Source: Caulobacter sp.
GTDB taxonomy: Bacteria > Pseudomonadota > Alphaproteobacteria > Caulobacterales > Caulobacteraceae
Assembly (NCBI GenBank): GCA_030645575.1
Contig: JAUSMJ010000068.1
Location: forward strand, 1 to 47,232
Direction: 5' to 3'
DNA length: 47,232 bases
This document shows positions 14,662 through 22,189 of this stretch, one piece after another (within the stretch, counting starts at the first letter, position 1; the number at the start of each line of letters is the position of its first letter). The notes under the pieces were generated by a model. It had not been told where the DNA came from. It was given only the letters and a program-made list of their open reading frames with translations, and made no database searches. Made by a program: the position numbers and the translations under genes.

Positions 14662-15831
14662 ATGACCGCGCGCCTGCCCATCACCGACATCGCCGACGAC
14701 GTCGTGCGCGCGGCCATCGGCCTGCCGACCGGCTCGCGGGTGGTGGCGGCCATGTCGGGCGGGGTCGACTCGACGGTGACGGCCGCCCTGCTGGCGAAGG
14801 CCGGCTACGATGTGGTCGGGGTGACGCTGCAGCTCTACGACCACGGGGCGGCGATCCAGAAGAAGGGCGCCTGCTGCGCCGGCCAGGACATCCTCGACGC
14901 CCGCCAGGCCGCCGAGGCCATCGGCATTCCCCATTACGTGCTCGACTACGAGAGCCGCTTCCGCGACCAGGTGATCGAGGAGTTCGCCGACGCCTATCTG
15001 CGCGGCGAGACGCCGATCCCCTGTGTGCGCTGCAATCAGACCGTCAAGTTCCGCGACCTGCTGGACGTGGCGCGGGACCTCGGCGCCGCGGCCATGGCCA
15101 CCGGCCACTATGTGCGGCGCGAGGACGGGCCCGGCGGCCCGACCCTGCACCGCGCGGTCGATGCGAACCGCGACCAGAGCTATTTCCTGTTCGCCACGAC
15201 GCGCGAGCAGCTGGGCTACCTGCGCTTTCCGCTCGGCGGCCTGCCCAAGCCGGCCGTGCGCGGCGTGGCGGCCGGCATGAATCTCGCGGCGGCCGACAAG
15301 CCCGACAGCCAGGACATCTGTTTCGTGCCCGAGGGCAAGTATCACACGATCATCGACCGCCTGCGCCCGCATGGCGCGGAGCCGGGCGACGTGGTGCACC
15401 TGGACGGCCGGGTGCTGGGCCGACACGAGGGCGTGACCCGCTACACCATCGGCCAGCGCCGGGGCCTGAACATCGGCGGCGGCGCCCCGCTGTTCGTCGT
15501 GCGCATCGACGCCGACAGGCGCCAGGTGATCGTCGGCCCGCGCGAGGCGCTGTTGACCCGCGCCCTGACGCTGAAGGAGGGAAACTGGCTGGGCGACGAG
15601 GCGACCCTCGAGGCCGCCGCCCTCGCCGGCCGGCCCGTGCTGGCCCGCGTCCGCTCGACCCGCGAGCCGGTCGCCGGGCGGCTGGCGATGATCGACGGCG
15701 CCGTCGGCGTGACGCTGGATGTGCTGGAAGAAGGCGTGGCGCCGGGCCAGGCCTGCGTCCTCTACGCGCCGGAAGCGCCGAGCCGCGTGCTGGGCGGCGG
15801 GTTTATCGCGACGGCGGTGCGGGCAAACTAG
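14662..15831 (+). CDS. mnmA: tRNA-specific 2-thiouridylase MnmA
   Basis: MnmA thiolates U34 of the tRNAs for Lys, Glu and Gln, using sulfur relayed from a cysteine desulfurase and ATP to adenylate the base. The 389-residue protein has the PP-loop SGGVDS at residues 32-37, the catalytic cysteine in CVRCNQ near residue 120, the second catalytic cysteine in [14 protein letters not shown] and the closing beta-barrel domain ([16 protein letters not shown]). The length fits the family. The leader is short, with no clear promoter between it and the repeat-rich patch upstream. Confidence 0.95.
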   Translation: MTARLPITDIADDVVRAAIGLPTGSRVVAAMSGGVDSTVTAALLAKAGYDVVGVTLQLYDHGAAIQKKGACCAGQDILDARQAAEAIGIPHYVLDYESRFRDQVIEEFADAYLRGETPIPCVRCNQTVKFRDLLDVARDLGAAAMATGHYVRREDGPGGPTLHRAVDANRDQSYFLFATTREQLGYLRFPLGGLPKPAVRGVAAGMNLAAADKPDSQDICFVPEGKYHTIIDRLRPHGAEPGDVVHLDGRVLGRHEGVTRYTIGQRRGLNIGGGAPLFVVRIDADRRQVIVGPREALLTRALTLKEGNWLGDEATLEAAALAGRPVLARVRSTREPVAGRLAMIDGAVGVTLDVLEEGVAPGQACVLYAPEAPSRVLGGGFIATAVRAN

Positions 15832-15855
15832 CCGTTCAGGTTTGTCAGTGCGCTG

Positions 15856-16089
15856 TCAGCGTTTCGGATGCAGTCGAACGCCAGGCGCCTCGCCGTTCGT
15901 GAACTCAATGCCGGCGTCGGTCAGACATCGGCGGATGGCCTCCAGCGTTCCGACTCTTGTCGCTTCAAGCACACCGCCTATGGCTTCCAGCCGCTTGATC
16001 GTCTCGACCGAAATCCCAGACCCCTCCGCGAGTTGCGTTTGGGTCCAATCCAGCATTGCCCGAGCTGCACGCAGCTGCCCCGATGTCAT
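15856..16089 (-). CDS. Small XRE-type helix-turn-helix regulator
   Basis: The 77-residue protein MTSGQLRAARAMLDWTQTQL has a single HTH domain (LAEGSGISVETIKRLEAIGG). Such proteins usually repress their own promoter. The start at 16089 gives the standard N-terminus of the family; the longer open frame upstream runs across the operator and is not used. Two similar operators lie just upstream. The gene is convergent with mnmA (24 bp gap) and divergent from an accessory hypothetical gene. Confidence 0.8.
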   Translation of the reverse strand: MTSGQLRAARAMLDWTQTQLAEGSGISVETIKRLEAIGGVLEATRVGTLEAIRRCLTDAGIEFTNGEAPGVRLHPKR

Positions 16090-16128
16090 AATACCACTTT
16101 TTATGTTCCAAATAACACTTTTAGTGTT
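16090..16128 (-). promoter_or_regulatory. Tandem operators for the XRE regulator
   Basis: The boxes AATACCACTTTTTATGTT (16090-16107) and AATAACACTTTTAGTGTT (16111-16128) match at 15 of 18 positions and start exactly 21 bp apart, two turns of the helix. The distal box is a near-perfect palindrome (AACACT-TTT-AGTGTT read on the plus strand). They directly abut the start codon, so binding would block expression of the gene itself. Confidence 0.65.
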
Positions 16129-16237
16129 GACTCTCCTCGGGCGAGGCGTTACCCGGAAAGTGCGATATTGACCTACCAGAATTCGCGCGCGGCGGCCAAT
16201 TCCGACGCGGATAACGGCCCTTTGCCCCGAGGCGCTC

Positions 16238-16678
16238 ATGACCAGGCCCTCACGTCGAGGAATCGTCACTGGCCTGGCGGTGGCAGGTGTGGGCGCCGTC
16301 GGCTGGCGGACCGATCCACTCGTCGCGCTCGTGAAAACCTGGATCGCGGATCGCGAAGCCGCCAGTGCGCTGTTGATTGAATGGGGTCGCCTCGAACACT
16401 GGCAGTCGCTCGCGTGCACGGCGACGAGTCCAGGCCAGGCGAGGCGCGGCGACTTCTCCGAGACGCGGGAGATGCGCACGATTGATCGCCGCCATGAGCG
16501 GCTGCGTCGCAAGCTCACGCGCGCCGCCGAACGGATCATCGCCACGCGCGCCATTACGGTCGAGGGCGCGCTCGCCAAGATCGAGATGGCGCTCAAGATC
16601 CTTGAGCCGATGGATTGCGAGGAATTCTCGTGGGGCTTGATCCAGGGCGGCTTCGACGACCTGCGGGCGCTGGGTTGA
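16238..16678 (+). CDS. Hypothetical protein with a Tat-like N-terminus
   Basis: The 146-residue product starts MTRPSRRGIVTGLAVAGVGA, a twin-arginine-like signal or anchor, followed by a mostly helical, charged region. The segment AERIIATRAITVEGALAKIEMALKILEP resembles small hypothetical proteins common in alphaproteobacterial accessory and prophage regions, which share a helical I-x-A-x-x-A-T-x-x-G-x-x-x-K pattern. No function is known. It precedes the HTH_37 gene by 49 bp on the same strand and may be co-transcribed with it. Confidence 0.6.
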   Translation: MTRPSRRGIVTGLAVAGVGAVGWRTDPLVALVKTWIADREAASALLIEWGRLEHWQSLACTATSPGQARRGDFSETREMRTIDRRHERLRRKLTRAAERIIATRAITVEGALAKIEMALKILEPMDCEEFSWGLIQGGFDDLRALG

Positions 16679-16727
16679 ATGATAACGGCGCCAACCGGGC
16701 TCGGCGGGCTTTGACGGGAGGCAAAAC

Positions 16728-17096
16728 ATGGCCAAGAACAAACACGCGGGATCGAGCATCGACGACTTCATGCGCGACGAAGGCTTCGAGGTTGTGCGAG
16801 GCAGCGGCAATGTCTTCCGGGACCTCGGCATGGAGAATGCCGACCGGGAGCAACTACGAGCCCGGCTCGCCGGCGAAATCATCAAGGCGCTCGACGCGGA
16901 CAAGCTGACCGTTCGGGTGGCCGAGGCCCTGACCGGCATCGCCGCCGCCGACTTTTCCCGCATCCGGAACGTAAGACTGGACCGTTTCACCATCGACAGG
17001 CTGATGATGATCCTCGACCGCCTGGGCCGGGACGTTGACGTGACTCTGTCGGTGACGCCGCGAGATCCTGTCGCGCAGGGCCGGGCCGTCGCGTAA
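16728..17096 (+). CDS. Orphan HTH_37 antitoxin-type regulator
   Basis: The 122-residue product has the N-terminal GSSIDDFMRDEGFEVV and NVFRDLGMENAD boxes, then a Cro/C1-type helix-turn-helix (LTVRVAEALTGIAAADFSRI) and the closing LDRLGRDVDVTLSV. This layout is typical of antitoxins paired with a RelE/HigB toxin. No such toxin lies next to it; the gene upstream is unrelated. It may be a stand-alone regulator or the survivor of a decayed module. Confidence 0.7.
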   Translation: MAKNKHAGSSIDDFMRDEGFEVVRGSGNVFRDLGMENADREQLRARLAGEIIKALDADKLTVRVAEALTGIAAADFSRIRNVRLDRFTIDRLMMILDRLGRDVDVTLSVTPRDPVAQGRAVA

Positions 17097-17113
17097 CCCG
17101 ACCGCGTCAGATT

Positions 17114-17393
17114 GACTCATGGGGCGGGCGTCGCCCCGAATGCAGCCGCCCCCCGGGGCGCCCCAGCGACTCCATTCCCCCACCGCTGCAAGGCCTCGTG
17201 GAATCCCACGGGATTCACTGGGGATTCACCGATCACGAAAGAGTCATCCCAACCCTGAGTCCCGCCGACGCGATGGCCGCTTGCCGCCGATTCGCAAATC
17301 GGCTTAACGATTCTTTTCGAAGGGCCGTTCACCATTAACCAGTCTTAAAGCAGCTTAATTCCAATGTCGGAATTGAGCTTCGGAGGCGGATTC
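17114..17393. promoter_or_regulatory. ctrA control region with ten GANTC methylation sites
   Basis: GANTC, the CcrM methyltransferase site, occurs at 17114, 17168, 17201, 17212, 17223, 17241, 17257, 17289, 17309 and 17389. The three at 17201, 17212 and 17223 are exactly 11 bp apart. About one site would be expected by chance in 280 bp at this base composition. In Caulobacter a GANTC site in the ctrA P1 promoter ties transcription to passage of the replication fork. This stretch accounts for the 342-bp gap between the HTH_37 gene and ctrA. Confidence 0.75.
17335..17358 (+). promoter_or_regulatory. Three TTAA boxes at 10-bp spacing, candidate CtrA autoregulatory sites
   Basis: TTAA begins at 17335, 17345 and 17355, one helical turn apart, and a further TTAAC lies at 17304. 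The classical CtrA box is TTAA-N7-TTAA; here the spacing is N6, so the match is imperfect. CtrA is known to act on its own promoters. An AATTCC-N6-GGAATT inverted repeat follows at 17357-17374. Confidence 0.5.
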
Positions 17394-17399
17394 CGCCTC
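17383..17399. repeat. 17-bp palindrome centred on a GANTC site
   Basis: GAGGCGGA-T-TCCGCCTC is a perfect palindrome whose centre contains GATTC. It lies 40 bp before the ctrA start. A protein bound here would compete with methylation of the central site; no binding protein is known to me. Confidence 0.6.
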
Positions 17400-17438
17400 G
17401 CCTGAAACGTTACCGCGGATGCCGCGGGGAGGGGATCG

Positions 17439-18134
17439 ATGCGCGTACTGTTGATCGAGGATGACAGCGCGACGGCGCAGACCATCGAGCTGATGCTGAA
17501 GTCAGAGGGCTTCAACGTCTATACGACGGACCTGGGCGAGGAGGGCGTGGATCTGGGCAAGATCTACGACTACGACCTGATCCTGCTGGATCTGAACCTG
17601 CCCGACATGAGCGGCATGGATGTCCTGCGCACCCTGCGCAATCACAAGATCAACACCCCGATCATGATCCTGTCGGGCTCGGCCGAGATCGACACCAAGG
17701 TCAAGACCCTGGGCGGCGGCGCCGACGACTACATGACCAAGCCGTTCCACAAGGACGAGATGGTCGCCCGCATCCACGCCGTGGTGCGTCGCTCCAAGGG
17801 CCACGCCCAGGCGATCATCCAGACCGGCGAGATCGCCGTGAACCTGGACGCCAAGACGGTCGAGGTGAACGGCCTGCGCGTCCACCTGACGGGCAAGGAA
17901 TACCAGATGCTGGAGCTGCTCTCCCTGCGCAAGGGCACGACCCTGACCAAGGAGATGTTCCTCAACCACCTCTACGGCGGCATGGACGAGCCGGAGCTGA
18001 AGATCATCGACGTGTTCATCTGCAAGCTGCGCAAGAAGCTGGCCACGGCCTCCGGCGGCCAGCACCACATCGAGACCGTCTGGGGCCGCGGCTATGTGCT
18101 GCGCGACCCGCAGGAAGGCGTCGTCGCCGCCTGA
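17439..18134 (+). CDS. ctrA: Cell-cycle master response regulator CtrA
   Basis: CtrA controls many cell-cycle, flagellar and pilus genes and blocks the replication origin in Caulobacter. The 231-residue protein has an OmpR-type layout: receiver domain with acidic pocket EDD at 7-9, phosphorylated Asp51 ([13 protein letters not shown]) and the PFHKDE lysine region, then a winged-helix domain ([44 protein letters not shown]). It ends in Ala-Ala, the tail read by ClpXP. GGGAGGGG precedes the ATG. Its control region is rich in GANTC and TTAA sites, and a strong terminator follows. Confidence 0.97.
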   Translation: MRVLLIEDDSATAQTIELMLKSEGFNVYTTDLGEEGVDLGKIYDYDLILLDLNLPDMSGMDVLRTLRNHKINTPIMILSGSAEIDTKVKTLGGGADDYMTKPFHKDEMVARIHAVVRRSKGHAQAIIQTGEIAVNLDAKTVEVNGLRVHLTGKEYQMLELLSLRKGTTLTKEMFLNHLYGGMDEPELKIIDVFICKLRKKLATASGGQHHIETVWGRGYVLRDPQEGVVAA

Positions 18135-18162
18135 CACACCGTTTAGTAGCGTCGCGTAACAG

Positions 18163-18196
18163 CCCCCGCCGGTTCGTCCGGCGGGGGTTTTCTTTT
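18163..18196 (+). terminator. Rho-independent terminator of ctrA
   Basis: A perfect 10-bp stem, CCCCCGCCGG and CCGGCGGGGG, with a five-base loop is followed by TTTTCTTTT. It is the clearest terminator in the window, starting 29 bp after the ctrA stop. Confidence 0.92.
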
Positions 18197-18289
18197 GCGT
18201 TCAGCGGCCGTCGGCGAACCGGTTGGCCGTTGCGCGGCGGGCGGCGGCGTGGCTCCCTGCCCCCTTCGAGCGGTTCGGAGAGGAACGGC

Positions 18290-20680
18290 ATGGGACGGAT
18301 GATCGCCCTGGCGGCGGCGCTGGCGGGCGCCCTGCTGCTGGCCTGGACGGGAGCGCGGACGCCAGGCCCGGAGCCGGTCGGCTACACGCCGGCGGCCACG
18401 GCCTTCCAGACCGACCTGGCGATGGTCGATATCCGTCGCATCGCCCGCGCGCCGCACCCGGTCGGCTCGCCGGCCAACGCCTCGGTCCGCGACTATCTGA
18501 CCGGCCGGATGACGGCGCTGGGCCTGTCGCCCGTCGTCCAGAGCGGGCTGGCGACGGAGAGCCGCGCCAACGGCAAGGATGTCTGGCTGATCGGCGGCCA
18601 GGTCGAAAACATCGTCGGCGTCCTGCCGGGCAAGGACCGCGCGGCGCCGGCCCTGGCCCTGATGGCCCACTACGACAGCGTGCCCGCCTCGCCCGGCGCG
18701 GCCGACGACGCCACGGGCGTGGCGGTGATCCTCGATGTGATCCGGGCCCTGAAGGCCGGGGGGACGCCCGAGCGGGACGTGATCGTCATCCTGACCGACG
18801 GCGAGGAGGCCGGCCTGCTCGGCGCGCGGCTGTTCTTCGCCGAACATCCGCTGCGCAAACGTGTCGGCCTGCTGATCAACCTGGAGAGCCGGGGCGGCGG
18901 CGGCCGGGCCAACATGTTCCAGACCGGCCCCGGCAACGGCGCCCTGATCCCGGTCTTCGGGAAAACGGCGGTCAGCCCGATCAGCAACTCGCTGGCCGTG
19001 TTCCTCTATGAAAACATGCCCAACGACACCGACTTCACCGTGTCGAGGGACGCGGGGATTCGCGGGCTGAACTTCGCCTTCATCGGCCGGCAGTTCGACT
19101 ATCACTCGGCCACCTCGACCCCGACCAACCTCGACCAGGGGTCCGTGCGCCACATGGGCGAGCAGACGCTGGCCGCCGCCGCCGACCTGGCCTTCGCCAC
19201 GAGCCTGCCGCCGGCCGCGCCGGACGCGGTCTACAGCCAGACCTTCGGCGACCACATCCTGGCCTATCCGGCCTGGGGCGGCTGGATCGCCCTGCTGATC
19301 GCGGCCGGCCTGATCGCCCTGGCCGTGGCGCGGGGATGGCGGTCGGACGACTTCCGGCCGGTCGATGCGGCGCGCGGCGCGGGGGCGGCGCTGTTCGTGC
19401 TCGTGGCCGGCGCCCTGCTGCTGCATCTGGCCCGCCGCGCCACGGGGATCGACTTCGGCTTTCTTGAGCAGCGGCCGCTGCTGGCGCGCTGGGCCCTGTG
19501 GGAGACGACGCTGGCCGTGCTGGGCCTTGGCCTGTTGCTGCTGGTCCCGAACCTGCTGGCGCGCGAGCGGATGCGACTGTGGCTGGCCGGCGCGGGCCTG
19601 TGCGGCGGCCTGCTGTGCCTGGCCTTCGCCGGCTGGGACCCGGTCGGGCTGGCACTGGGCGTGGCGACGGCGGCCATCGGCTACGCCGCCTTCGGCAAGC
19701 CGGCCGCCCTTCCCGGCGCCTGGCTGGGCGTGCTGCTGACGGGACTGGTCGCCGGCGTGGCGCTGCAGGTCTTCCTGCCGGCCGTGGCCTTCCTGGTCAG
19801 CTGGCCGCTGGTGCTGGGCGGACTCGGGGCGGCGGCCAGCCTGATGGGCACGCGGATGGACCTGTCGCGCACGGCGGGCCTGGTCCTGCTGGCGGCGCTC
19901 GGCGGGGGCTGGCTGGCGGTGTTCTTCCACGGCGTGGCCCAGGGGCTGGACCTGCCCGACCTGCTGGCCCTGTTCCTCTGGCTGGGCGCCTTCCTCGTCT
20001 GGCCGCTGGCCTGGCCGGGCGGATGGCCGCGCCTGTCGCTGGCGCCGGCCGTCGCCCTGCTGGCGCTGGGGATCGTGCTGGTCGGCGTGGTGCGCTTCAC
20101 CGACCCCTGGAGCGCGCGCCACCCGCGGGCGACGGTGGTGCTGCATGTCCAGGACGCAGTGACCGGCAAGGCCTGGCGAGTGACGACCACGCGCACGCTG
20201 CCGGCCTGGAGCCGCGCGGTCCTGACCGCCGACGGCGGCGCCGTGACGCGGCGCGACATGCCGCCGCTTGGCCGGGGTCCCGTGTGGGTCGCGCCGGCGA
20301 AGGCCCTTCCAGCAGGGTCCGCGCCGGTCACGACGTCAACGGCGAATGGCGTGGTGACCATCACCCTGCCGCCAGCCCGGGTCATCCTGCTCGATGTGCG
20401 CGCGAGCACGCCGCTGGCCACGCTCGTCCTCGACGGCGAGCCGGTGACGTTGACGACGAAGCCGGGCCAGTGGACCCACCTGCGGCTTGCCGGCGTCCCG
20501 GGCGGCAGCCAGATCGTGCTCACCCCCGGAGGCCCCGGAACGACCGACATCCGCTACGCCGTGATCGACGCGCGCTGGCCAGCGGGCGCCAGGCCCCTGC
20601 CGCCAAGGCCGCTGGACGTCATGCCGTTCGACCTGTCGGACTCCTCGGTGGTGACGGGCTCGGTCTCGATCCCCCATTGA
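18290..20680 (+). CDS. M28 family membrane zinc metallopeptidase
   Basis: The 796-residue protein has a signal anchor (MIALAAALAGALLLAW), an M28 aminopeptidase domain with its zinc ligands (MAHYDSVPASPGAADDATGV, TDGEEAGLLGARLFF, NLESRG and FDYHSATSTPTN), then about eight or nine membrane segments and a C-terminal beta-rich periplasmic region. The layout resembles endoplasmic-reticulum metallopeptidase-like proteins and bacterial relatives. The substrate is unknown. GGAGAGG stands before the ATG at 18290, so the longer frame from 18230 is not used. It is transcribed independently of ctrA. Confidence 0.85.
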   Translation: MGRMIALAAALAGALLLAWTGARTPGPEPVGYTPAATAFQTDLAMVDIRRIARAPHPVGSPANASVRDYLTGRMTALGLSPVVQSGLATESRANGKDVWLIGGQVENIVGVLPGKDRAAPALALMAHYDSVPASPGAADDATGVAVILDVIRALKAGGTPERDVIVILTDGEEAGLLGARLFFAEHPLRKRVGLLINLESRGGGGRANMFQTGPGNGALIPVFGKTAVSPISNSLAVFLYENMPNDTDFTVSRDAGIRGLNFAFIGRQFDYHSATSTPTNLDQGSVRHMGEQTLAAAADLAFATSLPPAAPDAVYSQTFGDHILAYPAWGGWIALLIAAGLIALAVARGWRSDDFRPVDAARGAGAALFVLVAGALLLHLARRATGIDFGFLEQRPLLARWALWETTLAVLGLGLLLLVPNLLARERMRLWLAGAGLCGGLLCLAFAGWDPVGLALGVATAAIGYAAFGKPAALPGAWLGVLLTGLVAGVALQVFLPAVAFLVSWPLVLGGLGAAASLMGTRMDLSRTAGLVLLAALGGGWLAVFFHGVAQGLDLPDLLALFLWLGAFLVWPLAWPGGWPRLSLAPAVALLALGIVLVGVVRFTDPWSARHPRATVVLHVQDAVTGKAWRVTTTRTLPAWSRAVLTADGGAVTRRDMPPLGRGPVWVAPAKALPAGSAPVTTSTANGVVTITLPPARVILLDVRASTPLATLVLDGEPVTLTTKPGQWTHLRLAGVPGGSQIVLTPGGPGTTDIRYAVIDARWPAGARPLPPRPLDVMPFDLSDSSVVTGSVSIPH

Positions 20681-20702
20681 GGGCTTTCGCCGTCCCCACC
20701 TC

Positions 20703-20746
20703 TTGACTTGATCTTATATTTCTATATTTCTCGAATAATAGATTTA
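20703..20746 (+). promoter_or_regulatory. Promoter and candidate ArsR operator before arsI
   Basis: A -35 box TTGACT (20703-20708) is followed by an AT-rich stretch containing the imperfect palindrome CTATATTTC-TC-GAATAATAG. The core TTCTCGAATAATAGA (20728-20742) recurs at 13 of 15 positions at the start of arsR. A strong ribosome site, TAGGAGAT, precedes the arsI ATG. Binding by ArsR is inferred from the shared sequence. Confidence 0.55.
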
Positions 20747-20758
20747 TAGGAGATCGCC

Positions 20759-21199
20759 ATGAAGCGCCTGCACCTGCACATCGCCGTCGAGGACCTGACC
20801 CGCTCGATCGGCTTCTACTCCACCCTGTTCGGCGCGCAGCCGACCGTGGTGAAGGACGACTACGCCAAATGGATGCTCGAGAACCCGCGCGTGAACCTGG
20901 CCATCTCGCAGCGCGACCGCGTCGCCCCCGGGATCGACCATGTCGGCGTTCAGGCCGAAACCGCCGCCGAACTGGCCGAGATGGCCACCCGCCTGAAGAC
21001 CGCCGGCGAGACGACCTTCGACCAGGAGGCGACCACCTGCTGCTACGCCAGGTCCGACAAGAGTTGGGTCACCGATCCCTCGGGCGTGCGCTGGGAGACC
21101 TTCCACACCCTCGGCGAGGCGACGACCTACGGCGAGGACGAGGTGCTGCCGGCGGCGGCCGTGGCCCCGGCGGTGGCGAAGGCGAGTTGCTGCGGATAG
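20759..21199 (+). CDS. arsI: ArsI-type organoarsenical C-As lyase (VOC family)
   Basis: ArsI splits the carbon-arsenic bond of trivalent methyl- or aryl-arsenicals, releasing As(III). The 146-residue product is a two-motif VOC protein: metal-binding His in MKRLHLHIAVEDL, later His in IDHVGVQAETAAEL and Glu in SGVRWETFHT. It carries the vicinal cysteine pair TTCCYARSDKSWVTDPSG that binds the substrate arsenic. A CCG tail adds two cysteines. The related CadI family looks alike; the ars operon context favours ArsI. It leads the cluster, separated from arsR by a palindromic repeat. Confidence 0.82.
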   Translation: MKRLHLHIAVEDLTRSIGFYSTLFGAQPTVVKDDYAKWMLENPRVNLAISQRDRVAPGIDHVGVQAETAAELAEMATRLKTAGETTFDQEATTCCYARSDKSWVTDPSGVRWETFHTLGEATTYGEDEVLPAAAVAPAVAKASCCG

Positions 21200-21213
21200 G
21201 CCCTGTGTGGTTC

Positions 21214-21307
21214 GTGGTTCGACACGCGCTCTCCGAGCGCTGCTCACCATGACGTACGCCAATGCACGTCATCCTGAGCAGGCCGCGTAGCGGCCGTGTC
21301 GAAGGAC
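21214..21307. repeat. 94-bp palindromic repeat (CATCCTGAGCA family), copy A
   Basis: The element folds on itself: TGCTCACCATGACGT pairs with ACGTCATCCTGAGCA, and the outer GTGGTTCGACACG pairs with CGTGTCGAAGGAC, with small mismatches. A close copy lies at 34027-34119. It stands between arsI and arsR. Confidence 0.75.
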
Positions 21308-21330
21308 GCACGGTCGTCACAAAATTCGGC

Positions 21331-21347
21331 TATTCTCGAATCATGGA
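21331..21347 (+). promoter_or_regulatory. Candidate ArsR operator overlapping the arsR start
   Basis: TTCTCGAATCATGGA (21333-21347) repeats the box upstream of arsI. TATTCT at 21331-21336 could be a -10 element, which would start the RNA at or next to the arsR ATG (21343). There is no Shine-Dalgarno sequence. A leaderless, autoregulated arsR is the simplest reading. Confidence 0.45.
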
Positions 21348-21693
21348 ACAGATTGATGCCGTCGCCGCTCTGTCGGCCCTCGCCCATCCCGGCCGGCTGG
21401 CCGTCTTCCGCCTGCTGGTCAAGGCCGGGGCGGAGGGGCTGCCGGCCGGGCGCATCGCCGAGGCCACGGGCAGCCTTTCCAACACCCTGTCGACCAACCT
21501 CAACATCCTGACCCAGGCGGGCCTGGCCCACTCGCGGCGCGACGGCCGGCAGATCATCTACACCGCCGACTATGACGCCATGCGCGGCCTGCTGACCTTC
21601 CTGGTCGAGGATTGCTGCCAGGGCGAGCCGGCCATCTGCGGCCCGCTCGCCGGTATCGCCAGCGGCGCGACCTGTGGCGCGAAGATCTGCTGA
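21343..21693 (+). CDS. arsR: ArsR family As(III)-responsive repressor
   Basis: ArsR represses the operon and is released by As(III). The 116-residue protein has the winged helix-turn-helix core (AHPGRLAVFRLLVKAGAEGL, TGSLSNTLSTNLNILTQAGL, RRDGRQIIYTADYDAM). It lacks the ELCVCDL metal site of the E. coli protein and instead carries C-terminal cysteines C91, C92 and C99, the arrangement of the Acidithiobacillus ferrooxidans type, with two further cysteines at 111 and 116. The ATG at 21343 gives MEQIDAVAALSALAHPGRL; the upstream extension reads through the repeat and is rejected. The stop overlaps the next start (TGATG). Confidence 0.9.
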   Translation: MEQIDAVAALSALAHPGRLAVFRLLVKAGAEGLPAGRIAEATGSLSNTLSTNLNILTQAGLAHSRRDGRQIIYTADYDAMRGLLTFLVEDCCQGEPAICGPLAGIASGATCGAKIC

Positions 21694-22187
21694 TGACCCA
21701 CACCGTCCTCTTCCTCTGCACCGGCAACTCGGCCCGCTCGATCCTCGCCGAGAGCATTCTGAACCGCCTCGGCGCCGGCAAGTTCGTTGCCTATTCGGCG
21801 GGCTCCATGCCCACCGGAACGGTGAACCCCCACGCTATCCGCCTGCTCAAGCGGTTCAATTATCCGACTGCCGGCCTGCGCTCGAAGTCGTGGGAAGAGT
21901 TCGACCGCGCCCACAATCCCGACGCGCCGGAGCTGAATTTCGTGTTCACCGTCTGCGACAACGCCGCGGGCGAGGTCTGTCCATTCTGGCCGGGCCAGCC
22001 GATGACCGCGCACTGGGGCGTGCCCGACCCCGCGGCCATCGAGGGCACGGACGCGGAAATCGCCCTGGCCTTCGCCGACACCTACGGCCGACTGCACAAC
22101 CGGCTCGAAATCTTCGTCAACCTGCCGATGGCCAGCCTCGACCGGCTGACCCTGCAGGCCCGCCTCGACGGCATCGGCAAGGCCTGA
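21693..22187 (+). CDS. arsC: Arsenate reductase, low-molecular-weight phosphatase type
   Basis: This type reduces arsenate with a cysteine relay recharged by thioredoxin or mycothiol-like thiols. The 164-residue protein opens with the phosphatase P-loop CTGNSARS at residues 9-16 and has the later acidic WGVPDPAAIEGTD (general acid Asp). It overlaps arsR by one base and precedes acr3 by two bases, so all are in one transcript. A second, unrelated arsenate reductase closes the same operon. Confidence 0.87.
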   Translation: MTHTVLFLCTGNSARSILAESILNRLGAGKFVAYSAGSMPTGTVNPHAIRLLKRFNYPTAGLRSKSWEEFDRAHNPDAPELNFVFTVCDNAAGEVCPFWPGQPMTAHWGVPDPAAIEGTDAEIALAFADTYGRLHNRLEIFVNLPMASLDRLTLQARLDGIGKA

Positions 22188-22189
22188 CC

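Noticed and set aside
18230..18289. Longer start for the M28 peptidase
   Set aside because: It gives an Arg/Gly/Ser-rich leader before a good signal anchor; GGAGAGG precedes the ATG at 18290.
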